Shown here piece after piece: positions 9,820 through 19,937 of a stretch of 64,000 nt of DNA; the first letter of the stretch is position 1, and every line of letters starts with the position of its first letter. The notes under the pieces were generated by a model that saw only the letters and a program-made list of their open reading frames with translations, was not told the origin of the DNA and did no database searches. The DNA is taken from assembly GCF_000025705.1 (NCBI RefSeq), contig NC_013959.1:2939657-3003656 (forward strand), read 5' to 3'. The DNA is from Sideroxydans lithotrophicus ES-1 (GTDB lineage: Bacteria; Pseudomonadota; Gammaproteobacteria; Burkholderiales; Gallionellaceae). The position numbers were made by a program, and so were the translations under genes.

Positions 9820-12800
9820 TCAGGTCTTGACGAACCGGGAAATGTTATCAAGCAGTTCCTCTTCCTGATAAGGTTTTCCCATATATTCGTTCACACCCAG
9901 TTCGAGCGCATAGCGGCGGTGTTTGTCGGCGGTGCGCGAAGTGATCATGATGATCGGCAGATCCTGGGTGCGAGCGTCCTGGCGCAGTCGTTTGGTCAGT
10001 TCGAAACCATCCATGCGCGGCATCTCCACATCCAGCAGCATCACGTCCGGCAATACATCGACGAGCTGCTCCAGCGCATCCACGCCGTCCTTGGCAGTAA
10101 CAACCTGGTAGCCGGAACGCGCCAGCAACCGGCTGGTGATCTTGCGCACCGTGAGCGAATCGTCCACCACCATCACTACCGGCGCCTTGTGCACCGCTTC
10201 CGCCGCCGCTTTTGCGATCTTGCGCGTCACCACGATGCGCTGGGTGAAGGCGATGGGGTTGAGGATGAGGATCACGGTACCGTTGGCAGACACCGTCGCG
10301 CCAGCGATCCCGGGCAAGCGCGCCAGTTGCGGGCCGATGTTCTTGACCACGACTTCCTGGTTGCCCAGCAATTCATCGACATGCAGCGCCACGCGTTTGT
10401 CGCCGGCGCGCAACAACAAGACCGGGTTATGGGGCTGGTTCTCGATTTCAGCTTCGTCGTCTCCCAGCATGCGAGCAAGGGAATACAAGGGATAACGAGA
10501 ACCCTGCCAGTCCACATATTGCTGGCTGTAGACCGCATCCAATGCAGCCGGCTTGAGCTGCTGCACGTTCTCGATCATGGTCGAGGGCAATGCATATGTC
10601 TGGCTTCCCGCCCGCACCAGCAAGGTCTTCGTCACTGCCAGGGTCAGCGGCAGATGGATGGTGAAGCGCAGCCCATGCCCAAGCTCCGAAGCGACATCGA
10701 TGCGTCCGCCCAGGGCAGTGATCTCGCTGCGCACCACATCCAGCCCGACACCGCGCCCCGATATCTCAGTCACTTCCTGCGCGGTTGAAAGGCCGGGCGT
10801 GAAAATGAGCTGCATCGCCGACTCGTCGCTGATCTCCTCGCCTTCATGCACAACGCCGGTCTCGACCGCCTTTTGCCGCACGCGGGCAAGATCCAGTCCG
10901 GCACCGTCATCGCTGAACTCGAACACCACTTCATTGCTTTCCTGGCGCAGGGACAGGCGAATCTCGCCGATCGCTTCCTTGCCCGCCAGTTCGCGCTGTT
11001 CCGGCGTTTCCAACCCGTGTGCGACGGCATTGCGCAGCAAGTGCTCGAACGGGGCAGTCATCTTTTCCAGCACGCTGCGATCCAGCTCGACCTCGGTACC
11101 GGACAATTCGAGGTTGGCGCGCTTGCCCAATTCCTTGCCTGTCTGGCGCACGATGCGATACAGGCGTTCGCTGATGCTGGCGAACGGCACCATGCGGATG
11201 GCCATCAGGCCTTGCTGCAGGTCGCGATTGAGGTGCGCTTGCGCGGTGAGGGCCGCCTCGGTCTCGGCAAGGTTCTTCAGCAGCGCCTGCTGCACGGTCT
11301 GCACGTCGTGCACGCTCTCGTTCATGAAGCGTGTCACTTCCTGGAAGCGGGTGAAGCGGTCGAACTCCAGCGGATCGAATTTCTCGGCACTCTCGCCGCT
11401 GACCGAGATACGCGCCTGCATCTGGCCTTCCGCCTGAATCTCGATCTCGCGCAGCTGTTTGCGCAGCCGGTTCACGCTGTCGGTCAGATCCAGCACACTG
11501 TTCTTGAGTGCGCTCAATTCCATCTCGGCGCGCGAACGCGCCACACTGACCTCGCCCGCCTCGTTGACCAAGCGGTCGACCGTATCGGAACGGACACGCA
11601 ACAATGCTGCCTGCATGGCGCGTTCGGCGCCGACCTCTAGGGCCTGCACCGGAGCAGTCCGGGCCGCTTCGGGGTGCTGTTGCTGAACTTCACTCGCGAC
11701 GACCGGTTGTTCCGGAGCTGCCTGAGGCTGTTGCGGTTGCTGCAACTGTTCGATGGCGTTGCCGATACGATCCAGATAGTTGTCGAGCTCGTTCCACAGC
11801 TCGGCATTGAGCTCGCCCGACGCTATCGCTTTGTCCACGCGGTCTTCGACGCGGTGGGTCAATTCGCCCAAGCGCATCGCACCCGCCATGCGCGCGCTGC
11901 CTTTGAGGGTGTGCAGGCTGCGCTGCAGGTTGCGCCCCGACTGGACATCGCCCGGCTGCTCGCGCCATGCGCGCAAGGTACGGCCGATCTGGGGATACAG
12001 CTCATGCGCCTCTTCCAGGAAGATCGGCAGCAGTTGTTCATCCACTTCGTCATGCACTTCCCGCTCTCGCTGGGGCAACGGCAGTACCGGTTCTTCCTCG
12101 TCCGTAGTCGCTACAGGACTTTCCTGCGCGGCTTCCGGACCGCGCGCTTCCGCTACCTCGGGCAAACCTGGAATGGACGGAATTTCCAGCCCTGTCTCCG
12201 ATATGCCTTCGGCGGTGACAGATTCCGGTTCGGCTGCAGGAACAGGTAGTTCCAAAGTCTGCGGCGCCTCTGCCGCCTCCGGTACAGCTTCCTCAGGGAT
12301 CGCAAAATCCAGTGCAGCCTCTGGCAAGACTGGCTCGATGACTTCTTCGGGTTCCGGGAGCGCAAGTGGGGCTTCGAACTCCAGTGCCGGGACAGCCTCC
12401 AATTCGGGGGGTGCCGCTTCAGTCGCTACGATGGCCTTGTCTTCCTGCAACAGGGCGATCAATTCCGGCTGGGGTTGCGGTTCCTGCCGCTGGTCGCGCA
12501 CCACGGCACACATCTCTTCCAGCCGTTGCACGACCTGATCGATGAGCGCGATCTGCTGCTCGTTCACCACATACGGTTTGTCGATGCGTTCTTCCAGCCA
12601 GAGTTCCAGCGCATACGCCAGCTCGGCGATCTGCACGAGACCCATAGTGCGATTGACGCCCGCCAGGGTGTGCGCCGCCCGCATGAAGTCATAGGTGACG
12701 ATATGCGATTCGGTTTCGTGCAGGACCGCAAGCTGCTCATGCAGTGCATGCACGTGACCCGCCGCTTCCTCGGTGGCGATATTGAACAATGCCGGCGACA

Positions 12801-15039
12801 GGCTGACGGAACCGATCTCGACCGGGCGCTCTTCCTCGCTTTCGGCCTCCTCAGGCTGCTGTGTCTCGATGACCGCCTCTTGCATCGCCGGCTCGGTCCT
12901 GGTCTGTGGAACCTCCTTGCCGTTCTCGATGCAATCGGCCACCAAGAGCAGGTATGATGTATCGATCGTCGCATTGGTGCTGCCGCTGCTCAGCATATCC
13001 ACCCAGTGCTGGAACAGCACTTCGGCATCGCCGATCATGTCGAGCAGCACGGGCGTGGCCGGTTTGTTCTCCTGCAGCCATTTGTTCATGGCACGCTCGA
13101 CCGCCCAGGCCACTTCGCCCAGTTCGGTGAGGCCGACCATGCGACCGCTGCCTTTGAGTGTGTGGAACCCGCGCCGCATGGTCACCAGCGGTTCGCGGCT
13201 ATCCATATGCAAGCGGCTGATCTCCAGGTTGCTGCGCAAGGTCTCCATGACTTCGCGCGCCTCTTCCAGAAAGACTTCCAGCAGTTCTTCGTCCTCTCCG
13301 CCCGTGCGGATCGAAACACCTGCCGGTACCGCTTCTTCCTTCGCCGGGGCCTCTTCATAACCGGGTTCGGCGCGCATCTCGGTGAGTTCCTGCAGGACGC
13401 CGTTCAATGCCGCCGCGTCGGATCTCTGGCCGAGTACAAGCCCGTGCACATACTCTTCCAGCGCGCTGACGGCGGCGGCCACTGTACGCATTTCGGAAGC
13501 CGGCGGAATGGCGCCCTGCACGTAACGCTCGGTCGCCTGGCGCAGCAATCCCACCAGTTTCACTGCGACATCCAGCGAGAGGATGTGCAAACCGCCCTGT
13601 ACCTGGCTCAGCAGCAGGCCGATCTGCGACAGTTCGTCGCGCTTTGCCGCGTTGTTGAAAAAAGCATTCAGGCTCTGCTCGATATGCTGCAGGTTGCCTT
13701 GCATCTCGGTAGCCAGCGGCACCATCACTTCCTGCTGTTCCATCTGGCAATAGAGCGAGATCAGGCTGGAAAGCTTGTTTTCGTCTTCCGGCATGCGCAT
13801 CATCGCAGCCTGCAGGCGCGTGCTCAGGATGCGCGCCTGTTCCTGGAAACCACTGCCCAAGTGCTGGTAGTGCTCGATGCCGCCATCAAGCAACAGCAAC
13901 GCCATCGCCATATCCATGGTGATGCGTTGTGCGCGCTCCGCATCTTCCAGTTGCACCGCCGTGGTGTGGATCAGCTTGCTCAGGAACTGCAGGGTGTTGC
14001 GGTCGAGCTGTTCGGAAAGCGCATGCACTCTTTCCATGTCTGCAGCAAACTTCTGGCATGCTCCGGCAGTCTCGGTGACGCAAAGCTCCCAGGATTCCTG
14101 TGCCACCTGGAGTTCGGCGCGCATGTTTTCGAGCAGGGCAGCCGTCTCGCTGGGGGGCATCGGCTGCTCTTCCGGCAGGTAGACATCCAGCGCATAGACT
14201 CTCTTGATCTCGTCGACCGTATCGCTCACCGAATGGCTGCGTGCGATGAGATAGAGCGTTTCACTGATGGAGACCTCTTCGTCGAAGGGGCTTCCATCCG
14301 TCAGCGATTTCATCTTGAGGTCGATACGGCTGAGGGACTTCTTGACGTTCAGTTCCGGCGGGATGCCTTCATAGGCCAGGCAATCCAGCAGGCCTGACGC
14401 CACCCACCAAAACGCACGTTGCTGATTCTGCGGTACGCAGGTAACGACGCTGTTCACTGCCGCTGTCATCACATGCAGAGCTTCGGCCTTGTCATCCTGG
14501 CGCAGCCATTTCAGCAATGCCTGCTGATATTGCGAGCGGGCAGCCTTGATGCGTGCGGGTGCATCCTGCTGCTGCGGCTGCCGCAGCAGCGCTTCCGGCA
14601 ACTCGACTTGCAGTGACGGGAAAAAAAGATCCACATCGAAAGCCATTTCCATTCCGCGAGCCTGGAGCAGCTCCTGGTACTCATGAAACAGGCGCAGCGT
14701 GGCATTGCTGGCCCCGTCTGCCAGGGCATCCAGATAATGGGTCAAGCCGAACAGTGCGCGACGGATGGCATCGCGCTGTGAAGCGCCGACCTCCTGCGCC
14801 TGTTCCAGTTCCAGCATGAGCTTTTCCAACTCTCCGCAGAACACGACCAGACCTGTCAGCGACAGCATCCGCAGTACGCCGCCGATGCGATGCAGCTCTT
14901 CGCGCGCATGCCTGAGTGCCTGCTGGTCAGCTCCGGAGGACGAGAAGAAATTCTCCAGTTCGCGGCTGATATTTGCCAGTGAACTGTCCAGCCCGGATTT
15001 GACCGACAACAACGGCAGCGGATTGAATTGCGCCTGCAC
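9820..15039 (-). CDS. chpA: Type IV pilus chemotaxis hybrid histidine kinase ChpA/PilL (CheA-like)
   Basis: 1739 aa. Domain order: a long N-terminal region (1-570) with FimL/Hpt-like helices; a canonical Hpt domain with HTLKGSGRMVG near 625; a second with AHTLAGVNRTMG near 786; a Glu/Pro-rich linker at about 860-985; a third Hpt with HTLKGSARMAG near 1040; a dimerization segment near 1150 (TVDRLVNEAGEVSVARSR); a HATPase with HLLRNAVAHGLE near 1335 and GRGVGLDVV near 1435; a CheW-like domain at about 1475-1600; and a receiver at 1622-1739 with DVMLLDVEMPRMDG. It phosphorylates PilG/PilH to control pilus-driven twitching. Pseudomonas ChpA is longer, with more phosphotransfer domains, so this is a reduced version. 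It lies 9 bases after pilJ. Confidence 0.95.
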   Translation of the reverse strand: MQAQFNPLPLLSVKSGLDSSLANISRELENFFSSSGADQQALRHAREELHRIGGVLRMLSLTGLVVFCGELEKLMLELEQAQEVGASQRDAIRRALFGLTHYLDALADGASNATLRLFHEYQELLQARGMEMAFDVDLFFPSLQVELPEALLRQPQQQDAPARIKAARSQYQQALLKWLRQDDKAEALHVMTAAVNSVVTCVPQNQQRAFWWVASGLLDCLAYEGIPPELNVKKSLSRIDLKMKSLTDGSPFDEEVSISETLYLIARSHSVSDTVDEIKRVYALDVYLPEEQPMPPSETAALLENMRAELQVAQESWELCVTETAGACQKFAADMERVHALSEQLDRNTLQFLSKLIHTTAVQLEDAERAQRITMDMAMALLLLDGGIEHYQHLGSGFQEQARILSTRLQAAMMRMPEDENKLSSLISLYCQMEQQEVMVPLATEMQGNLQHIEQSLNAFFNNAAKRDELSQIGLLLSQVQGGLHILSLDVAVKLVGLLRQATERYVQGAIPPASEMRTVAAAVSALEEYVHGLVLGQRSDAAALNGVLQELTEMRAEPGYEEAPAKEEAVPAGVSIRTGGEDEELLEVFLEEAREVMETLRSNLEISRLHMDSREPLVTMRRGFHTLKGSGRMVGLTELGEVAWAVERAMNKWLQENKPATPVLLDMIGDAEVLFQHWVDMLSSGSTNATIDTSYLLLVADCIENGKEVPQTRTEPAMQEAVIETQQPEEAESEEERPVEIGSVSLSPALFNIATEEAAGHVHALHEQLAVLHETESHIVTYDFMRAAHTLAGVNRTMGLVQIAELAYALELWLEERIDKPYVVNEQQIALIDQVVQRLEEMCAVVRDQRQEPQPQPELIALLQEDKAIVATEAAPPELEAVPALEFEAPLALPEPEEVIEPVLPEAALDFAIPEEAVPEAAEAPQTLELPVPAAEPESVTAEGISETGLEIPSIPGLPEVAEARGPEAAQESPVATTDEEEPVLPLPQREREVHDEVDEQLLPIFLEEAHELYPQIGRTLRAWREQPGDVQSGRNLQRSLHTLKGSARMAGAMRLGELTHRVEDRVDKAIASGELNAELWNELDNYLDRIGNAIEQLQQPQQPQAAPEQPVVASEVQQQHPEAARTAPVQALEVGAERAMQAALLRVRSDTVDRLVNEAGEVSVARSRAEMELSALKNSVLDLTDSVNRLRKQLREIEIQAEGQMQARISVSGESAEKFDPLEFDRFTRFQEVTRFMNESVHDVQTVQQALLKNLAETEAALTAQAHLNRDLQQGLMAIRMVPFASISERLYRIVRQTGKELGKRANLELSGTEVELDRSVLEKMTAPFEHLLRNAVAHGLETPEQRELAGKEAIGEIRLSLRQESNEVVFEFSDDGAGLDLARVRQKAVETGVVHEGEEISDESAMQLIFTPGLSTAQEVTEISGRGVGLDVVRSEITALGGRIDVASELGHGLRFTIHLPLTLAVTKTLLVRAGSQTYALPSTMIENVQQLKPAALDAVYSQQYVDWQGSRYPLYSLARMLGDDEAEIENQPHNPVLLLRAGDKRVALHVDELLGNQEVVVKNIGPQLARLPGIAGATVSANGTVILILNPIAFTQRIVVTRKIAKAAAEAVHKAPVVMVVDDSLTVRKITSRLLARSGYQVVTAKDGVDALEQLVDVLPDVMLLDVEMPRMDGFELTKRLRQDARTQDLPIIMITSRTADKHRRYALELGVNEYMGKPYQEEELLDNISRFVKT

Positions 15040-15048
15040 AGTCGTCCT

Positions 15049-17070
15049 TTACAGTTTGAAGCCCGATACCGAACTGTTCAGTTCGGATGCCAGACTTTCC
15101 AGTTGGACCACAGATGTGTTGGTGCGTTGTGTGCTCTGCGAAGTCTGCTCGGTGATCTTCAGGATGTCGCCCATGACGTTGGCCACCTCGCCCGCCATGT
15201 CGGTCTGCACTTGCGTGGACACCGAGATACTGTTCACCAGGTCGGTCAGTTCCCTGGTGGCTTTTTCAATCTCGTTCAGCGCCTGGCCGGCTGCGTCTGA
15301 CAGCCTGGCTCCATCGACCACACCCTGCGTGCTCTTTTCCATCGCCACCACCGCATCATGCGTGTCGGTCTGAATGGTCTTCACCAGCAGGCCGATCTGC
15401 TTGGTCGCCTCGGCGGAACGTTCCGCGAGGCGCTGAACTTCTTCCGCCACCACCGCGAAGCCCCGTCCTGCCTCACCCGCCGATGCCGCCTGGATCGCCG
15501 CGTTCAACGCCAGCACGTTGGTCTGTTCGGTGATGTCCGAGATCAGGTCCACGATCTCGCCGATCTCCTGCGAACTTTCACCCAGCCGCTTGATCCGTTT
15601 GGCGGTGTCCTGGATCTGTTCGCGGATGCTGTCCATACTGGAAACGGAGTTCTGCACCGCCCGTGTACCCTGCTCGGTCACCTCAAGCGTCCGCCGGGCC
15701 ACTGCGGAAGATTGCGCCGCACTGCTGTCGACCTCCTGGATCGACTTGGTCATCAGTTCGACCGCCCCGCCCGCGCTGCGGATCTCGCTCGCCTGTTTCT
15801 GCGTGGCGCTCAGCAGTTCCTTGGTCACGGTACCCGCTTCGTTGGTCGCGCGCGCCACTTGCTGCGAGACGGTCGTCACGCGCGCAACCAGTTTGCGCAG
15901 TTCATCCGTGGTGTAGTTGACCGAGTCGGCGATCGCACCGGTGATGTCCTCCGATACCGTCGCGCGTATGGTCAGGTCGCCGTCCGCCAGGTCCGACAAT
16001 TCGTTCATCAGACGCAAAATCGCCTGCTGGTTGTTGCGGTTGGTCTGCCCGGCTTCGAGCTCACGGCGCTTCGATTCATCCAGATAGATCTTGGAGAGCA
16101 ACAGCAACAACAGCAACAGCATGCCGCCGGAGAAGAACACCACGAAGCTGGTGATGCGGCCGGATGTCGAACTCTCATAGTTATTGACCAGTGTCTGTGC
16201 TGCCGACAGCAATTGGTCGCCCTGCTCCTGGACTCGCTGTCCGGCCAGACGCGAGGTCAGCACGTCGCGCGCGTTGGCGGCAATGAAGCCCACTACCGAC
16301 TGGTAGCCCTCGAAGTCGTCATTGAGCAGCATCACGGTCGCATCGTTCTGCGGCATCTGGCTGATCAGGCTTTGCGCTTCGGTGATCTTCGATTCCAGTC
16401 CCGGCAGGTCTTCCGTCGATGCCGAGGTCAACACCATCTGCACTGCCATGGTGATCTGTTCGATCAGCCGGTTCAGACGGTCGGCTTTCTGTGCATAAGC
16501 GGGAGCGGCGTTCGCTGCGATCTGGTTGGACAGGTTCAGCATATCGCGTTGGCCTGCGGCGCCACGCTGCAGCGTCACCAGCAAAGGCCGTCCTTTTTCC
16601 AGGTCGTCCATCAACGAACCCATGCGCTTCCACTCCGCCAGCAGTACATTCAGAGGAACTCGCGCTGGGCCGGCAGTGGGAGGCACTTTGTCATTGCCCT
16701 TGTCCAGCACATCGAGAATGGCGGAGAACTCGGTGCGTGCGTCGTCCAGTTCATCGAATGCTGCCGAGTCGCCGGAAAAGCTGGCAGCAGCGGCCTTCGC
16801 CAAGCGCTGCGACAACATCAGCAATTTGGAGGATTGCGCTACATAGTGGGAGCCGTAGGTGGTGTCGCGCGAGTCGATATAAGTGAACGTTGCGGCGATA
16901 AACAGGAACAGCAACAGCAGGCCGCCGAGAACGCGCAACTGCCTGTCGAAGGATTGTTTGCTGAACCAGGGAATGCGGATCGCCTGGACATCTGCCGCCC
17001 TGACTTCTCCTTTTTTGACAAAACCCTGCGACGATTTGCCCGGCCACTTGAACGCTAACTTAAATGCCAT
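15049..17070 (-). CDS. pilJ: Type IV pilus methyl-accepting chemotaxis protein PilJ
   Basis: 673 aa from ATG 17070, preceded by an AGGAG site. A cytoplasmic N-terminal stretch is followed by TM1 (about 48-65), a periplasmic all-helical PilJ-type sensor (about 66-297), TM2 (about 298-320), HAMP, and the signalling coiled coil. The coiled coil has the conserved hairpin LNAAIQAASAGEAGRGFAVV near 523. It is the receptor of the Pil-Chp system, which passes surface or pilus signals to PilI and ChpA. The longer in-frame ORF upstream is Arg-rich and overlaps pilI; I rejected that start. Confidence 0.94.
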   Translation of the reverse strand: MAFKLAFKWPGKSSQGFVKKGEVRAADVQAIRIPWFSKQSFDRQLRVLGGLLLLFLFIAATFTYIDSRDTTYGSHYVAQSSKLLMLSQRLAKAAAASFSGDSAAFDELDDARTEFSAILDVLDKGNDKVPPTAGPARVPLNVLLAEWKRMGSLMDDLEKGRPLLVTLQRGAAGQRDMLNLSNQIAANAAPAYAQKADRLNRLIEQITMAVQMVLTSASTEDLPGLESKITEAQSLISQMPQNDATVMLLNDDFEGYQSVVGFIAANARDVLTSRLAGQRVQEQGDQLLSAAQTLVNNYESSTSGRITSFVVFFSGGMLLLLLLLLSKIYLDESKRRELEAGQTNRNNQQAILRLMNELSDLADGDLTIRATVSEDITGAIADSVNYTTDELRKLVARVTTVSQQVARATNEAGTVTKELLSATQKQASEIRSAGGAVELMTKSIQEVDSSAAQSSAVARRTLEVTEQGTRAVQNSVSSMDSIREQIQDTAKRIKRLGESSQEIGEIVDLISDITEQTNVLALNAAIQAASAGEAGRGFAVVAEEVQRLAERSAEATKQIGLLVKTIQTDTHDAVVAMEKSTQGVVDGARLSDAAGQALNEIEKATRELTDLVNSISVSTQVQTDMAGEVANVMGDILKITEQTSQSTQRTNTSVVQLESLASELNSSVSGFKL

Positions 17071-17090
17071 TTTCTCTCCTCCTGCGCAAC

Positions 17091-17585
17091 TTACGCCCCG
17101 ATTTGTAGGAATTCCGGTTGTTGCAATAACTGCGCCAGTTCCAGTTTGTGCCACATCTGTCCTTTGTCGTCGCGCAGGAGAACCTGTCCGTCCTGCTCGC
17201 TGCGCTCCCATTCTGTTGCATTGCGCAAGCCCAATACGCGAGACACCAGCAATCCGGCGTTGAATGCATACTTTTGTCCCGCCAGCAGGACGCGGCTCTG
17301 TCCTTCGCGGGGAGTCGGCGCGCCACCTCTGTAAACACTGAAATCGACGACGCTGTACAGATTGCCGCGCACATTTGCCACGCCGCAATACCATGGTTTG
17401 GTGAGCGGCACTGCAGTCAATGAGGGTAGCGACAATACTTCGTTGATGTCCGACATATCGACCAGCCAGAACTCACCGCCCACCTGCACACCCAGAGTAG
17501 ACACGCGTTTGCTGCCTGCCGCCTGGGCTTGCATACGGTCCAGCACGCCTTGCTGGAACTCGCGCAGGTTGAAGCGCTTCGACAT
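17091..17585 (-). CDS. pilI: Type IV pilus CheW-like adaptor PilI
   Basis: 164 aa and a single CheW domain. Visible pieces are GVQVGGEFWLVDMSDINEVL, WYCGVANVRGNLYSVVDF and GLLVSRVLGLRN. CheW proteins bridge the chemoreceptor tip and the CheA kinase; here that means PilJ and ChpA. It sits between pilH and pilJ, the conserved position. A 20-base gap containing the pilJ ribosome site separates it from pilJ. Confidence 0.93.
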   Translation of the reverse strand: MSKRFNLREFQQGVLDRMQAQAAGSKRVSTLGVQVGGEFWLVDMSDINEVLSLPSLTAVPLTKPWYCGVANVRGNLYSVVDFSVYRGGAPTPREGQSRVLLAGQKYAFNAGLLVSRVLGLRNATEWERSEQDGQVLLRDDKGQMWHKLELAQLLQQPEFLQIGA

Positions 17586-17598
17586 ATCGAACTGACGC

Positions 17599-17964
17599 CT
17601 AGCCTAGTGCAGCGATCTTACCGAGCAGTTCGTCTGCAGCGATGGGCTTGGTGATGTAGTCCTTGGCTCCCTGGCGCATGCCCCAGATCTTGTCGGTCTC
17701 CTGTCCCTTGGTGGTGCAGATGATGACCGGGATATGTTGCGTCGCCGGGTCTTGCGTGATCGCGCGGGTGGCCTGGAATCCGTTCAGTCCGGGCATGACC
17801 ACGTCCATCAGAATGAGATCCGGCAATTCGGTCCTGGAATTTTCCACCGCTTTTTCGCCGCTCTCGGCATACACCACCAGAAAGCCTTTCTTGCCCAGGA
17901 TGTCACCCAGTACATGACGCTCGGTTGCGGAATCATCCACGACCATAATTTTTTTAATTGCCAT
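17599..17964 (-). CDS. pilH: Twitching motility response regulator PilH
   Basis: 121 aa, a stand-alone receiver domain. Acidic pocket VVDDSATERH, phospho-acceptor in LILMDVVMPGLNGFQ, Thr switch (ICTTKGQ) and Lys in DYITKP are all present. In Pseudomonas PilH acts with PilG downstream of ChpA, affecting pilus retraction. Its start overlaps the end of pilG by 11 bases, so the two are coupled. Confidence 0.93.
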   Translation of the reverse strand: MAIKKIMVVDDSATERHVLGDILGKKGFLVVYAESGEKAVENSRTELPDLILMDVVMPGLNGFQATRAITQDPATQHIPVIICTTKGQETDKIWGMRQGAKDYITKPIAADELLGKIAALG

Positions 17965-18364
17965 AATCCATCCCCCCGCTTTGCTTGTTTGTATGCATGG
18001 TCACTGCTTCTATTAAACTTTTCTTGCTGAACGGTTTGGTCAAATACTGGTCGGCCCCGACCAGCTTGCCGCGCGCACGGTCGAACAGACTGTCCTTGCT
18101 GGTCAGCATGACCACCGGCGTATCCTTGAATTCAGCATGGTTCTTGATCAGCGCGCAAGTCTGATATCCATCCAGACGCGGCATCATGACATCGACGAAG
18201 ATGATATCGGGTTTGTTGTCGACCACCTTGGACAGACCGTCAAAGCCGTCTTCGGCCAGTACGACCTTGCAGCCCGCCTGCGACAGGAATATTTCGCCGC
18301 TGCGGCGTATGGTGTTGCTGTCGTCGATGAGCACCACACGGATACCAGCCAGACCCTCGCCCAC
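17954..18364 (-). CDS. pilG: Twitching motility response regulator PilG
   Basis: 136 aa CheY-like receiver. IDDSNTIRRSGEIFL, IIFVDVMMPRLDGYQT, MLTSKDSLFDRARG and YLTKPFSK show the full active site. It is the first gene of the pilG-pilH-pilI-pilJ-chpA operon and acts as an output regulator promoting pilus extension in Pseudomonas. The start is GTG at 18364, preceded by a GGGAAAGGG stretch; no better ATG is in frame. Upstream, 18365-18479 separates it from the trkH stop. Confidence 0.93.
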   Translation of the reverse strand: MGEGLAGIRVVLIDDSNTIRRSGEIFLSQAGCKVVLAEDGFDGLSKVVDNKPDIIFVDVMMPRLDGYQTCALIKNHAEFKDTPVVMLTSKDSLFDRARGKLVGADQYLTKPFSKKSLIEAVTMHTNKQSGGMDYGN

Positions 18365-18479
18365 GTTGTCGCCCTTTCCCTGATTGACCCGTGCCCGCGC
18401 TAGCGCACGGACACCCCCTGACCCTAGATGCTACCGCATTTGTCCTCGGGCGTTCAATTTTTCCGCGCCTTGCGGCGCT

Positions 18480-19937
18480 TCAACGCCGCCAGAAAGCCGG
18501 CGTGAACAGGATCAGGATGGTGAAAATCTCCAGTCGCCCGATCAGCATGGCCAGCGTACACACCCAAAGTTGAAAATTCGTTAAAACCGCATAGGTGCTG
18601 GCCGGACCAACGATGCCCAGCCCCGGGCCCGCGTTGTTGATGCAGGCGATCACGGCTGAAAAAGAAGAAACGAAGTCCAGACCGCTGATCAGCAACGCGA
18701 ATGTCAGGGTCGCTATGCTGACAAAATAAAGGAAGATGAAACCCAGCACCGCAAACACGATGTGGTTGGCCACGACATGGCCGCCTATCTTCATCGGGTT
18801 GACCGCTGCGGGGTGCAATAGCAAAAGAAACTCGCGCCCCGCCTGTTTCACCAGCACCAGCGTGCGGATCATCTTGATGCCGCCGCCGGTTGAACCTGAG
18901 CTCACCGCGACGCAACTCAGAAACAGCATCCACATCGGCGCAAAGGTCGGCCATTTGTTGAAATCGGCATTGGCGAAACCGCAGTCGGTCGCCATCGAGA
19001 CCAGGTTGAAACTGGCATAGCGCAGTGCCGTCCAGAAATTCGGATAAGTGCCTTGCCACCACAGAAACAGCCCTACCCCAAGACAGCTGCCGAGGATCAG
19101 ACTGACCGTCGCTACCGCTTCTGCATCGTGCAGGTAGATTTTGAGACTCCTCCCACGCCAGGCAAGGAAGTGTGTTGCGAAATTCATGGCGGCCAGCAGC
19201 ATGAATATGATCAGTACAAATTCGATCGCCGGAGAATTGAAGTAGCCAACGCTGGCATCGTGTGTGGAAAAACCGCCCAGACCCATCGCAGCAAATGCGT
19301 GACAGATTGCATCCAGCCAATTCATCCCCGCCAATTTGAGCGACAGGATGCAGGCCAGGGTGATTCCCGCATACACCAGCCACAAATTGCGCGCCGTTTC
19401 GGTAATACGCGGAGTAAGTGCGGAGTCTTTCATCGGGCCGGGCGTCTCGGCCTTGAACAGTTGGCGCCCGCCGATGCCCAGCAATGGCAACACCGCCACC
19501 GCCAGCACGATGATCCCCATGCCGCCCAGCCAGTTCAGCTCGTGCCTCCACAGATTGATGGCAGGTGGCATGTTATCCAGGCCGGAAAGGACCGTGGCAC
19601 CGGTGGTGGTGATTCCGGACATGGTCTCGAAATACGCCTGGGTGAATGGCAGCCCGTTGATCACCAGCAGCAACGGAAAGGTTGCCACCGCCGGCATCGC
19701 CGTCCACATCGCCACCACCAGCAGGTAGCCGTGACGGATGGAAAGCTCGCCTTTATAACGTCGGGTGAGCAACCACAGCAACACCCCCGTTCCCGCCGTC
19801 CATAGCATTGCCAGCAAAAAATCGATCTCGGTTCCGTCGTCATAGGCGAGCGAGGTCAGGATAGGCAACACATAACTGAAGCTGAACACCACCAGCATCA
19901 GCCCCAGCGCATTCAGAACTGTAAGCGCGCGCCCCAT
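18480..19937 (-). CDS. trkH: Trk system potassium uptake membrane protein TrkH
   Basis: 485 aa with about ten hydrophobic segments. It has repeated pore-like motifs of the SKT superfamily, for example TMSGITTTGATVLSGLD, FAAMGLGGFSTHDASVGYF, MATDCGFANAD and INNAGPGLG. It is the inner-membrane translocating subunit that takes up K+ under control of TrkA. TGATG overlap: trkH starts on the last base of the trkA stop, so TrkA and TrkH are made together. Confidence 0.95.
   Translation of the reverse strand: MGRALTVLNALGLMLVVFSFSYVLPILTSLAYDDGTEIDFLLAMLWTAGTGVLLWLLTRRYKGELSIRHGYLLVVAMWTAMPAVATFPLLLVINGLPFTQAYFETMSGITTTGATVLSGLDNMPPAINLWRHELNWLGGMGIIVLAVAVLPLLGIGGRQLFKAETPGPMKDSALTPRITETARNLWLVYAGITLACILSLKLAGMNWLDAICHAFAAMGLGGFSTHDASVGYFNSPAIEFVLIIFMLLAAMNFATHFLAWRGRSLKIYLHDAEAVATVSLILGSCLGVGLFLWWQGTYPNFWTALRYASFNLVSMATDCGFANADFNKWPTFAPMWMLFLSCVAVSSGSTGGGIKMIRTLVLVKQAGREFLLLLHPAAVNPMKIGGHVVANHIVFAVLGFIFLYFVSIATLTFALLISGLDFVSSFSAVIACINNAGPGLGIVGPASTYAVLTNFQLWVCTLAMLIGRLEIFTILILFTPAFWRR

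Noticed and set aside
9310..10788. Plus-strand frame of nearly 500 codons opposite yqgE and the end of chpA
   Set aside because: Overlaps two recognised minus-strand genes in full and translates to an unnatural His/Arg/Gln-rich sequence.
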